A DNA stretch of 8,411 nucleotides from an uncultured Arenimonas sp. (GTDB lineage Bacteria > Pseudomonadota > Gammaproteobacteria > Xanthomonadales > Xanthomonadaceae): assembly GCA_946480565.1 (NCBI GenBank), contig CAMLKR010000098.1:1-8411 (forward strand). Direction: 5' to 3'. The number at the start of each line of letters is the position of its first letter. Position 1 is the stretch's first letter. Below the pieces are notes generated by a model. That model saw only the letters and a list, made by a program, of their open reading frames with translations. It was not told the origin of the DNA and did not search any database. Below are positions 1-5,711 of this stretch, in pieces. The position numbers were made by a program, and so were the translations under genes.

Positions 1-538
1 CCACGGCGGCGGCATTGGCCTGGCCTTCGCGGGCGATGCGGCGCGAGAACACGTAGACGTCCTGCTCGGTCACGTCGTCCACGTTCTGGGTGGCCGCGCC
101 CTTGGCCGCGGCCTGGCGGCCGGCGTCGCCGCCCTGCAGCTTGCCCAGCAGGGTGCACATGTAGCTGCGGATGTTTTCCTGCTTGGCGAACTGGCCCTTT
201 TCGGTCTTCACCGTCATCTCGACCGCGGCGGCGCCGCCTTCGTCGAACACGCTGATCAGGGTCGGGATGGGGCGGGTGGTGTTGGTGGAGCGCTGCTCGA
301 CCAGCAGGGTGCCGGTCTCGACGTCCTCGGAAAGCACGTCCATCTTCTCGGCGATCATGATGCCGCGCATCTGGCGGACGGCGTCGGCGATGGACTGGTC
401 GGGCACGGTGACCACGCTGGAGAAGTCGACGCCGGTGAAGGCATTGCCGGACTTCTTGAAGTTGTCTTCGCACTCGCCGGCATGGGCGGCGTTGGCGGTG
501 GCGGCAAGCGCCAGGGCAAGCAGGGCGGGACGGAGCAT
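1..538 (-). CDS. Secreted protein of unknown function, N-terminal part, cut by the window edge
   Basis: An open frame of 179 codons begins with ATG at 538 and runs off the left edge, so the C-terminus is missing. The first 20 residues form a typical Sec signal peptide: MLRP, a leucine/alanine-rich core, then AHA before GECEDN, with predicted cleavage after residue 20. The protein should therefore be periplasmic or outside the cell. The mature part is polar and has cysteines near its start (ECED) and in the stretch SYMCTLL, which could form a disulfide. No lipobox is seen. A GAGG lies 5 bases before the ATG and supports this start. The end nearest the edge is rich in Ala, Gln and Gly. I do not recognise a family. 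The reading frame shows strong third-position GC use, and the signal peptide makes this strand much more credible than the long antisense frame. A repeated 40-base element lies just upstream. Confidence 0.8.
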   Translation of the reverse strand, partial: MLRPALLALALAATANAAHAGECEDNFKKSGNAFTGVDFSSVVTVPDQSIADAVRQMRGIMIAEKMDVLSEDVETGTLLVEQRSTNTTRPIPTLISVFDEGGAAAVEMTVKTEKGQFAKQENIRSYMCTLLGKLQGGDAGRQAAAKGAATQNVDDVTEQDVYVFSRRIAREGQANAAAV

Positions 539-570
539 TCGGGCCTCGGGGAAGATGGGGGACGCCCGGG

Positions 571-610
571 GAGTGTCTTTTAGGGGCGCGACAAGCTCAA
601 GGAGAACGGA
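571..610 (-). repeat. Copy A of a 40-base element shared with 2117-2156; candidate promoter of the secreted-protein gene
   Basis: Aligned without gaps to 2117-2156, 30 of 40 bases are identical, including an unbroken 10-base GAGTGTCTTT at one end and CTCAAGGA near the other. Read on the minus strand, both copies contain TTGAG(C/T), a 17-base gap, then GACACT. That spacing suits a sigma70 promoter, although GACACT is a poor -10 box. In this copy the predicted start point would fall near 565, giving a leader of about 26 bases before the ATG at 538. The repeat is seen directly; the promoter role is inference. Confidence 0.55.
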
Positions 611-716
611 GTCAGGCGCCCGGGAATGTCCAGCGCCGCTGCCCTGGCAACAGCCGCTAACAAACGTTCGGCCCGGCGGGAAGCCGCGAGCAATGCCGGA
701 CTCCGCGACCCCAGTC

Positions 717-1619
717 TCAGGCGTCCGGGCTTTTGGCCGCTTCTTTCGCGAGGGCTTTGGCGAAGAAGAGGTCCGCGTAGGGGTCGTCGTTGAACCGCGG
801 GATGGGCGTCCAGCCCAGCCCCAGGTAGAACCGGGCGGCTTCCTTCAGCGCCTTGTTGGTGTCGAGCCGCAGTTCGCGCACGCCGTACTCACGGGCCAGG
901 TCCTCGATGGCGCCCATCAGGCGCTGGGCCACGCCCAGGCCGCGCGCGCAGGGGGCGACCCAGACCCGCTTCACTTCCGCCACGTGGGAGCCGTCGCCGC
1001 AGAGCGCCCCGCAGCCGATCGGGAGTCCGTCGGACAAGACCACCAGGAATCCGCCCCGCGGCGGCGTCATCTTCGCCCGGTCCGGGTCGCGGGAACGCCC
1101 CACCTCGAAGCCCTGCTCGAAGCGGGCATTGAGTTCTTCGTAGTACTGCCCGAGGCAATACCTGGCGACATCGCAGTCCGGGCTGACGCGTTCGATCACC
1201 GTCTGCTCGACGGTCAGCGCGGTCGCGACCGCGTCGAGCGCCATCAGCAGGTGGTCGCGGGCCTTGATCGATTCGATCAGCTGCCTGGCCCGTTGATCGG
1301 AAAGCTTCTCGTAGGCCAGGAACTCGCGCTTGCCCGCACGGGTGAGCGCGGCGATGCGGCGCCGCCCGTCCTGGCCATCCGGGGACAGCTCGATCAGCTT
1401 CTCCGCCTCCAGCCCGCGCAGCAGGCGGCTGAGCAGGCCGGAATCGATCCGCAGGTATTCCCGCACGGCCGCGACGTCGGTCATGCCGCGACCGATGGCG
1501 TTGAGCACGCGCGCCGCCCCCAGGCTCCGGCCCCGGCCGAGGAAGGAGTCCTCGAGCGCGCCCACCTCGGTGGTGACCGCGCGGGCGAAGCGACGGAAGC
1601 GGGCTTCGGGGCTCATCAT
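717..1619 (-). CDS. MarR-type winged-helix regulator fused to a GNAT N-acetyltransferase
   Basis: This 300-residue protein joins two domains. Residues 1 to about 145 are a MarR-like winged helix, with recognition-helix region YLRIDSGLLSRLLRGLEAEKLI (52-76) and a charged wing DGQDGRRR (81-88). Residues about 150-300 are a GNAT acetyltransferase with the acetyl-CoA loop ARGLGVAQRLM (225-235), preceded by the motif A strand VKRVWVAP, and the C-terminal ARFYLGLGW. Proteins of this architecture are known bacterial regulator/acetyltransferase fusions. The DNA-binding half is expected to repress its own promoter, and the substrate of the acetyltransferase half is unknown. The stop is TGA at 717-719. 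The start is ATG at 1619; a second ATG follows at once and would lose only one residue. There is no Shine-Dalgarno sequence, and the promoter geometry suggests a leaderless transcript. The gene has its own promoter although it follows the DUF1801 gene by 76 bases on the same strand. Confidence 0.93.
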   Translation of the reverse strand: MMSPEARFRRFARAVTTEVGALEDSFLGRGRSLGAARVLNAIGRGMTDVAAVREYLRIDSGLLSRLLRGLEAEKLIELSPDGQDGRRRIAALTRAGKREFLAYEKLSDQRARQLIESIKARDHLLMALDAVATALTVEQTVIERVSPDCDVARYCLGQYYEELNARFEQGFEVGRSRDPDRAKMTPPRGGFLVVLSDGLPIGCGALCGDGSHVAEVKRVWVAPCARGLGVAQRLMGAIEDLAREYGVRELRLDTNKALKEAARFYLGLGWTPIPRFNDDPYADLFFAKALAKEAAKSPDA

Positions 1620-1620
1620 G

Positions 1621-1640
1621 TAGCTGACTTTAGTCAGCTA
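1621..1640. promoter_or_regulatory. Perfect 20-base palindrome, probable MarR operator
   Basis: TAGCTGACT, two T bases, then AGTCAGCTA: two exact 9-base half-sites around a 2-base centre. It ends one base upstream of the ATG of the MarR-GNAT gene and covers the predicted -10 box. Dimeric MarR regulators commonly bind palindromes of about this size and repress their own genes by blocking polymerase. The palindrome is seen directly; binding is inferred from family and position. Confidence 0.85.
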
Positions 1641-1655
1641 TCTGGCGGGCGTCAA
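1627..1655 (-). promoter_or_regulatory. Sigma70-type promoter of the MarR-GNAT gene, likely leaderless
   Basis: On the minus strand TTGACG (1655-1650) is followed after exactly 17 bases by TAAAGT (1632-1627). Both boxes are close to consensus. The expected start point, about 7 bases past the -10 box, falls at 1620-1619, on the start codon itself, and no ribosome binding site is visible. The transcript is therefore predicted to begin at or beside the AUG. The -10 box lies inside the palindromic operator. Confidence 0.75.
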
Positions 1656-1695
1656 CGGACGGCCGGCAATCGGGCCTTCGGCGGCGGGACGCCGG

Positions 1696-2058
1696 CTAGG
1701 CTGCCGCCCGGATCTCTTCCATCCGCGCCAGCACCAGCTTGCGGATCAGGGCCACGGGCAGCGGATGCTCGGGCGTGAACTTCACCACCGTGCTCGAGGT
1801 TTCGAAGCCCGCCAGGTCCTTGCGGTGCGCCTTCAGCACCTGCCCATGCATGATGTAGAACGACAGGTGCTTCTGCGCGGCGCCGTAACCGACCGCCCGC
1901 CTGCCCCGGAACCAGAAGAACGGCGCACCGCTGCTGATCCTTTCTTCCATGTCCGGCGCCAACGCCCGGATGGTTGCCCGCACCCCTTCCAGCGTTTTCC
2001 TCTGGGGCGGCGGCAATCCTGCAAGGAAATCGTCAATGGGCGAAGTGGGCGTCTTCAT
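1696..2058 (-). CDS. DUF1801 (YdhG-like) domain protein
   Basis: A 120-residue protein that matches the DUF1801/YdhG-like fold in length and pattern. It has an N-terminal helical part (PIDDFLAGLPPPQRKTLEGVRATIRALAPD), a core with ERISSGAPFFWFRGRRAVGYG and the strand HLSFYIMHG, then the conserved end GFETSSTVVKFTPEHPLPVALIRKLVLARMEEI (written here across residues about 83-117). Members are small soluble cytoplasmic proteins. Some relatives in Bacillus have been described as iron chaperones, but the role of most is unknown and I assign none here. It starts with ATG at 2058 and has no obvious Shine-Dalgarno sequence. The stop is TAG at 1696-1698. It lies upstream of the MarR-GNAT gene on the same strand, so read-through is possible, but that gene has its own promoter. 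A repeated element that may be this gene's promoter lies at 2117-2156. Confidence 0.88.
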   Translation of the reverse strand: MKTPTSPIDDFLAGLPPPQRKTLEGVRATIRALAPDMEERISSGAPFFWFRGRRAVGYGAAQKHLSFYIMHGQVLKAHRKDLAGFETSSTVVKFTPEHPLPVALIRKLVLARMEEIRAAA

Positions 2059-2116
2059 GGGCGTGGAATGATCGGACGTCGAATCGGCGAGCTCCGCTTT
2101 GTGCGGAACGCCGGGC

Positions 2117-2156
2117 GAGTGTCTTTCAGCATCGGAACAAACTCAAGGAAAGCGGG
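2117..2156 (-). repeat. Copy B of the 40-base element; candidate promoter of the DUF1801 gene
   Basis: This copy keeps GAGTGTCTTT, ACAA and CTCAAGGA from the copy at 571-610. On the minus strand it reads TTGAGT, 17 bases, GACACT, which would place a start point near 2111 and a leader of about 52 bases before the ATG at 2058. It sits in a divergent region, so it could instead act on the plus-strand gene at 2257. The weaker similarity continues about 10 bases to its left (7 of 10). Confidence 0.5.
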
Positions 2157-2177
2157 CGCGGACGACGAAGCGCCGAT

Positions 2178-2203
2178 GCGCATCGCCGGCCGGGGCGATG
2201 CGC
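2178..2203 (+). promoter_or_regulatory. Strong GC-rich hairpin upstream of the NTF2-like gene pair
   Basis: GCGCATCGCC (2178-2187) pairs perfectly with GGCGATGCGC (2194-2203) around the 6-base loop GGCCGG. The left arm overlaps a second, self-complementary sequence, GATGCGCATC (2175-2184), and another exact palindrome, CGAGGCCTCG, lies at 2211-2220. No T-run follows, so an intrinsic terminator is unlikely. It may be a leader structure or a protein-binding site; the role is not known. Confidence 0.45.
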
Positions 2204-2243
2204 GCGCCGCCGAGGCCTCGTTATGCTTCCGCTTCCCCACACC

Positions 2244-2249
2244 GGAGGA
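2244..2249 (+). promoter_or_regulatory. Shine-Dalgarno sequence that decides the GTG start at 2257
   Basis: GGAGGA lies 7 bases before the GTG at 2257. It is the only good ribosome binding site in this stretch. It argues against the longer frame that is open far upstream, which would begin without such a site and add residues foreign to the family. Confidence 0.8.
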
Positions 2250-2256
2250 AAAAACC

Positions 2257-2652
2257 GTGGACCTGCCGCAGGCGGTACAGGACGAACTGCTCGAACTCGA
2301 AGAAGCCATGTGGAAGGAAGAGACCCGCTACGACCCCACCTTCCAGCAGACCCGCTTCGCCGACGACTTCCTGGAGTTCGGCCGCTCCGGCCGCGTGTAT
2401 ACGCGCGACCAGGCCCTGCTGCCCGCCGCGGCGCGCCGACCGACCGGCATCCGCCTGCCGCTGGAGGACCTGCGCTTTCGGGTGCTGGGCCCCGATGTGG
2501 TGCAGATCACCTACAACAGCCACGTCGACACCGACGGCCGCCGCGAAAGCGCGCGCCGCAGCTCGGTCTGGTCGCGCGTGCAGGGCCGCTGGGTGATGCG
2601 GTTCCACCAGGGCACGCCCTACACTCCCGCCGACGAAGGAACGCCGCCGTGA
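2257..2652 (+). CDS. NTF2-like (DUF4440-type) protein
   Basis: A 131-residue protein of the NTF2-like/DUF4440 type. The start is GTG with a strong GGAGGA 7 bases before it. The family pattern is clear: an N-terminal helix LLELEEAMWKEETRYDPTF, then FADDFLEFGRSGRVYTRDQ, the strand LEDLRFRVLGPDVVQITYNSHV, and the closing strand pair RRSSVWSRVQGRWVMRFHQGTP. These small cone-shaped domains bind or turn over small molecules, or serve as dimer scaffolds. The substrate cannot be read from the sequence, and no signal peptide or membrane segment is present, so it is cytoplasmic. The stop codon overlaps the GTG start of the next gene (GTGA), which implies one transcript and coupled translation. The last residues (PADEGTPP) are probably a disordered tail. 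Confidence 0.9.
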   Translation: MDLPQAVQDELLELEEAMWKEETRYDPTFQQTRFADDFLEFGRSGRVYTRDQALLPAAARRPTGIRLPLEDLRFRVLGPDVVQITYNSHVDTDGRRESARRSSVWSRVQGRWVMRFHQGTPYTPADEGTPP

Positions 2653-3044
2653 CCGCCGCCGATACCGAATCCGCCCGCGAGGCCCTGATCCGCAGCTACC
2701 TGGACGCCTACAACCACAAGGACGTGCCGGCGATGCTGGACACGCTGGCCCCCGACATCGGCTTCGAGAATATTTCGTCCGGCGTGGTCACCGCCCGCGC
2801 CCAGGGCCGGGAGGAATTCCGGCAGCTGGCCGAATTCGGCGCGACCCTCTTCAGCGAACGAATGCAGCGCATGCTCGCCCTGCGGCACGAGGCGGAGCGC
2901 AGCGTCGCCGACATCCACTTCCGCGGAACCCTGGCGCAGGATCTGCCCGATGGCCCCGCCGCGGGCACCGTGATCGAACTGCAGGGCGTGTCGGAGTTCG
3001 AATTCACCGACGGCCGCATCCGCCGCATCGTCGACCGGAGCTGA
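2649..3044 (+). CDS. NTF2/SnoaL-like protein, second gene of the pair
   Basis: A 131-residue protein that begins with GTG inside the stop of the preceding gene (4-base overlap GTGA). The N-terminal helix AREALIRSYLDAYNHKDVPAMLDTLAPDI is the usual opening of SnoaL-like NTF2-fold proteins. It is followed by VTARAQGREEFRQLAEFGATLF, then strands around RSVADIHFRG and VIELQGVSEFEFTDGRIRRIVD, the typical end of the fold. It is not an obvious copy of its neighbour at 2257. The two may form a hetero-oligomer or act on related ligands, but that is inference. It is cytoplasmic, with no signal peptide. Its end is 61 bases from the end of the convergent glutathione S-transferase gene. No Shine-Dalgarno sequence of its own stands out, which fits translational coupling. 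Confidence 0.88.
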   Translation: MTAADTESAREALIRSYLDAYNHKDVPAMLDTLAPDIGFENISSGVVTARAQGREEFRQLAEFGATLFSERMQRMLALRHEAERSVADIHFRGTLAQDLPDGPAAGTVIELQGVSEFEFTDGRIRRIVDRS

Positions 3045-3081
3045 GGGGGAGGAAGAGGTCGGACTGGTCGGCTCGCACGGC

Positions 3082-3096
3082 GCCGTGGACCACGGC
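3082..3096. terminator. Short palindrome between convergent genes, weak terminator candidate
   Basis: GCCGTGG, A, CCACGGC is an exact 15-base palindrome in the 61-base gap between two converging genes, where a bidirectional terminator would be expected. No clear T-run follows on either strand and the loop would be very small, so this is a position-based suggestion only. Confidence 0.25.
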
Positions 3097-3105
3097 CTTA
3101 CGTCG

Positions 3106-3756
3106 TCACTGCGGTCGCGCGTCCTCAAAGACCGCGAGCTGCGCAGCGAATGCCCGACGGTACGCGGGCCGTGCCTGGGCACGGGCGATATACGCGACAA
3201 GGTTGGGGTACTTCTCAAGCATCCCGGCACCCTCGATGCGGCGAAGCACCATCACCATCATCAGGTCGGCCGCGGTGAATCCCCCGTCTATCCATTCCGC
3301 ATCGCCGAGCCGGCGAGAGATCACATCCAACTTCCCCCGGACGCGATTCTGGATCAACGGCAAGCGGCCGCCGTACCAATCGCGATCACCCTCCAGATGC
3401 TCGGCTAGCTCGAGTTCGAGGATTGGCGGCTCCACCGTGTTCAGCGCCGCGAATATCCAGGTGATGGCGCGGGCCCGGGCCTGCGGCTCGTCGGGCAGCA
3501 GACCGGCATGGTGAAGGGCGATGTGCAGCACGATGGCCCCCGTTTCGAACAGCGCGAACTCACCTTCCTCGTACGTTGGGATTTGTCCGAAAGGCTGCAG
3601 CGCGAGGTGCGCGGGCTTCTTCATTGCGCGGAACGATACCAGGCGGACCGAATAGGGCTGGCCGACCTCTTCCAGCGCCCAGCGCACGCGCATATCGCGC
3701 GCCAAGCCTCGGCCTTCGTCGGGCGAAGCCTCGAAGGCAGTGATAATGGGGTTCAT
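3106..3756 (-). CDS. Glutathione S-transferase family protein
   Basis: A 216-residue cytoplasmic protein with the two-domain GST layout. The thioredoxin-like N-terminal domain (about 1-80) contains the glutathione-site strand with cis-proline PFGQIPTYEEGEFALFETGAIVLHIA, where the ET pair takes the place of the usual E-S contact for the glutathione gamma-glutamyl group. The helical C-terminal domain (about 88-205) has AITWIFAALNTVEP and the conserved GGFTAADLMMVMVL capping region. GSTs conjugate glutathione to electrophiles or reduce peroxides; the class and substrate are not evident here. ATG at 3756 is chosen because GGGAG lies 7 bases before it and the sequence MNPIITAFEA matches the usual first strand; a TTG 33 bases upstream has no such support. 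It is 70 bases downstream of the double-NTF2 gene on the same strand, so they probably share a transcript. Confidence 0.92.
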   Translation of the reverse strand: MNPIITAFEASPDEGRGLARDMRVRWALEEVGQPYSVRLVSFRAMKKPAHLALQPFGQIPTYEEGEFALFETGAIVLHIALHHAGLLPDEPQARARAITWIFAALNTVEPPILELELAEHLEGDRDWYGGRLPLIQNRVRGKLDVISRRLGDAEWIDGGFTAADLMMVMVLRRIEGAGMLEKYPNLVAYIARAQARPAYRRAFAAQLAVFEDARPQ

Positions 3757-3826
3757 GACGCCGCTCCCGTCAGTGGCGGGTCGCAGCAATGGACAGCGGA
3801 GACCGGCAGGTTAACGCAGCGGCGGC

Positions 3827-4591
3827 TCATGCACCCTTGACGTAACCGTACGCCTCCACGATCTGGCCGCCACGGACGCGCATCAGGTTGATGCCGCGCA
3901 CATTGTCGCCCGCGCCCGGGCCGTAATGAAGGCGCCAGCGGATCGTCGCCTGCTCCCCGGCGACCGCGACGTCTTCGGTTTCAAATCGGGTTCCAGGCAG
4001 GGTGGCGATTCGTCCCCACAGGGCCAGACAGGCGTCGCGTCCTTCGTGGCGCGACCCGTCCGGCGCGGGATTGGAGTTCTCGACGACGCAGTCCGGCGCG
4101 ACCAAAGCCAGAAGCAGCGACGGATCCTGCTTGTGGAAAGCCTCGTTGAATCGCTCGATGACCTGGGCCGTGGCCTGGCCCGCCGCCTCCGAGCCAGGCA
4201 TCGTCTTGCCGTAGCCTAGGGCTTCGCAGATCTTGCCTTCCTGGACGCGGAGAAGCGTGACGCCACGCACCGATTGGCCAGCGCCCTTGCCGAACCGGTA
4301 GCGCCAACGATTTACGGCCCGATCACCGGCGATCACCACGTCCTCGACCTCGAAGACGCCGCCCGGGTCCTGGACCATCGCCTGCCAGAAGGCGATGTTC
4401 GCTTCTCGCCCCTCGACCCTCATCCCCTCAGGAGCCGGGTGCATCGCTTCCATCACGCAGTCTGGCGCGACCAGGCCGGGGATGGCGGCCGGGTCCTTGT
4501 GCTGGAACGCGGCGATGAATCGCCGGACGACATCCGCCGTGCCGGCGTTGGCGGTCGAGTCGACAAGTATGAAACCATCCGCATCGGTCAT
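3827..4591 (-). CDS. Protein with two tandem NTF2/SnoaL-like domains
   Basis: A 254-residue protein made of two homologous NTF2-fold domains: residues 21-129 and 144-254, joined by a 14-residue Ala/Gly/Gln-rich linker. By eye the two halves share roughly half of their residues without gaps, including LVAPDCV, NPAP/HPAP followed by G, EGR, EDV, AG, WR, GAG, VRG and EA-GY near the end. Single-domain relatives are about 110-140 residues and usually dimerise, so this looks like a dimer fused into one chain. Conserved Asp, Glu, Trp and Arg residues in the pocket region hint at a small-molecule ligand or an isomerase/hydratase-like role, but no reaction can be named. The ATG at 4591 is chosen because GGAGGA is 6 bases away; an in-frame ATG at 4597 directly abuts that site. 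It is divergent from an AraC regulator and followed by a GST gene. Confidence 0.9.
   Translation of the reverse strand: MTDADGFILVDSTANAGTADVVRRFIAAFQHKDPAAIPGLVAPDCVMEAMHPAPEGMRVEGREANIAFWQAMVQDPGGVFEVEDVVIAGDRAVNRWRYRFGKGAGQSVRGVTLLRVQEGKICEALGYGKTMPGSEAAGQATAQVIERFNEAFHKQDPSLLLALVAPDCVVENSNPAPDGSRHEGRDACLALWGRIATLPGTRFETEDVAVAGEQATIRWRLHYGPGAGDNVRGINLMRVRGGQIVEAYGYVKGA
3830..4531 (-). repeat. Internal gene duplication: two copies of an NTF2-domain coding unit
   Basis: The coding units at 4205-4531 and 3830-4162 encode the two homologous domains with a period of 123 codons (369 bases). DNA similarity survives locally: ACGCAGTC(T/C)GGCGCGACCA is found at 4455-4473 and 4086-4104, exactly 369 bases apart, with one mismatch in 19. 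Elsewhere the two copies have diverged at DNA level, so the duplication is old but still visible. Confidence 0.8.
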
Positions 4592-4675
4592 GAACATTCC
4601 TCCATATAGGTCCACCCAGCCTGCGCCGGTCCGGCCCCGGCGACCTGACCAGGCGTCCGGAATCCTTTGCCGCCC
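4592..4675. promoter_or_regulatory. Divergent control region between the AraC regulator and the double-NTF2/GST unit
   Basis: These 84 bases separate two divergent start codons and must carry at least part of both promoters. I find no convincing -35/-10 pair on either strand. A TATATG on the minus strand is too close to the ribosome binding site to serve as a -10 box. By position the AraC protein probably binds here, but I cannot point to a clear pair of direct half-sites. Confidence 0.4.
4598..4603 (-). promoter_or_regulatory. Shine-Dalgarno sequence of the double-NTF2 gene
   Basis: GGAGGA on the minus strand ends directly at an ATG (4597) and lies 6 bases before a second in-frame ATG (4591). 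The spacing selects the second as the true start. Confidence 0.75.
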
Positions 4676-5689
4676 ATGAATTCCTTCGATCCGCTTTCCG
4701 AAGTCCTCAAGAGCGTTCGACTGAGCGGTGCCGTCTTCCTCGACGCCGAACTGAGCGCCCCGTGGGGGTTTGCATCGCCGCCGGCCAGCGCCAGCGCTCG
4801 GCTGCTTGCACCGACGGCGGAGCACCTGGTCCCGTTCCACCTACTCGTCGAAGGCGACGCCATGGCCCGCGTGCCTGGCCACCCCGTCGTGAGTCTGCAA
4901 CCCGGCGACATCGTCGTCCTGCCTTTGGGCGACGCCCATGCACTTTGGAACGGCCGCGTGCGGGAACTGGCCGACTCTTCGACGCTGTTGCCGAAGATCC
5001 TCGCTCGGGAACTTGTTTCGGAGCGTGGTGGAGGCGGCGGTCGTCTGACGAAATTCATCTGCGGCTACATCGCCTGCGACCGCCAAGCCACCCGGCTTTT
5101 TCTCGCCGGCTTGCCGCCCCTGTTCAAGGTGAACATCCGTCGCCGCGCGTCGGGCGAATGGCTCGAGAGCACGATCCGCCTCCTCGCCTCCGACCGCATG
5201 CTCGAAGGCGGCGGACGCGGTGCGCTATTGGCCAAACTCGCAGAAGCGCTGTTCATCGAGACCCTGCGCGGCTACATGGAGGAGCTTCCGCGGCGGCGGA
5301 CCGGTTGGCTGGCAGCCGCGCGCGATCCCGCCGTGGGCCGGGCGCTGGGCATCCTGCATCGTGATCCCGCGGCCCCGTGGACGGTTGCTTCGCTGGCGGG
5401 GCAGTCGGGTCTTTCGCGCACCGTCTTCGCCGAACGATTTACCCGATTGCTCGGTGAAACCCCGCTGGCCTACGTGGCCCGGTGCCGCATGCAGCTGGGC
5501 GCCCGGCTGCTCGAGTCCACCGACAACACCGTGCTGCAGGTGGCACTGAAGTCGGGCTATGAATCGGAGGCAGCCTTCAACCGCGCGTTCAAACGCGAGT
5601 TCAAGCTGCCTCCGGCCCGTTACCGGTCGTTACTTCGCGCGGGGGCGGGCGACGAACGCGCTCCGACCGTGGCAAAGCCCGACCGTTGA
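4676..5689 (+). CDS. AraC-family regulator with N-terminal cupin sensor domain
   Basis: A 337-residue transcription factor. The N-terminal half (about 1-190) matches the cupin-type ligand domain found in many AraC regulators: MNSFDPLSEVLKSVRLSGAVF, then FHLLVEGDAMARV, LQPGDIVVLPLGDAHAL, and a helical dimer region around LLAKLAEALFIETLRGY. The C-terminal AraC domain (about 225-320) has both helix-turn-helix units, WTVASLAGQSGLSRTVFAER and NTVLQVALKSGYESEAAFNR, ending in the family signature FKREFKLPPARYRS. It should bind DNA as a dimer in response to a small ligand. The ATG at 4676 matches the usual family start; a TTG 9 bases upstream is less likely. The Shine-Dalgarno is weak. It is divergent from the double-NTF2/GST unit, which is its most likely target. 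Its end is 22 bases from the end of a convergent gene, with no clear terminator between. Confidence 0.94.
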   Translation: MNSFDPLSEVLKSVRLSGAVFLDAELSAPWGFASPPASASARLLAPTAEHLVPFHLLVEGDAMARVPGHPVVSLQPGDIVVLPLGDAHALWNGRVRELADSSTLLPKILARELVSERGGGGGRLTKFICGYIACDRQATRLFLAGLPPLFKVNIRRRASGEWLESTIRLLASDRMLEGGGRGALLAKLAEALFIETLRGYMEELPRRRTGWLAAARDPAVGRALGILHRDPAAPWTVASLAGQSGLSRTVFAERFTRLLGETPLAYVARCRMQLGARLLESTDNTVLQVALKSGYESEAAFNRAFKREFKLPPARYRSLLRAGAGDERAPTVAKPDR

Positions 5690-5711
5690 GATCAATCGAT
5701 CACGCTTCTGG

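Noticed and set aside
614..637. Possible terminator hairpin GGCGC...GCGCC between the MarR-GNAT and secreted-protein genes
   Set aside because: The stem is only 5 bp with a long loop and no T-run follows on either strand.
171..1778. A 535-codon open frame on the plus strand, longer than any gene in the window
   Set aside because: It runs antisense through the signal-peptide gene, the MarR-GNAT gene and the end of the DUF1801 gene, and through the operator region. Its translation is low-complexity (Arg, Ala, Pro, Gly) with no family pattern, as expected in high-GC DNA where stop codons are rare.
2113..2156. Heat-shock (sigma32) or flagellar (sigma28) promoter reading of the repeated element because of CTTGAG
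   Set aside because: Neither copy has the matching -10 sequence at the required distance: the CCCCT in copy A is too close and is absent from copy B.
3248..3263. CACCATCACCATCATCA, resembling a His-tag coding stretch
   Set aside because: It is simply the antisense of the methionine/valine-rich helix ADLMMVMV in the glutathione S-transferase gene.
4592..4840. N-terminal extension of the double-NTF2 gene, open up to 4840
   Set aside because: It would overlap the AraC gene head-on, is basic and low-complexity, and lacks a ribosome binding site, while GGAGGA sits at the right distance from the ATG at 4591.
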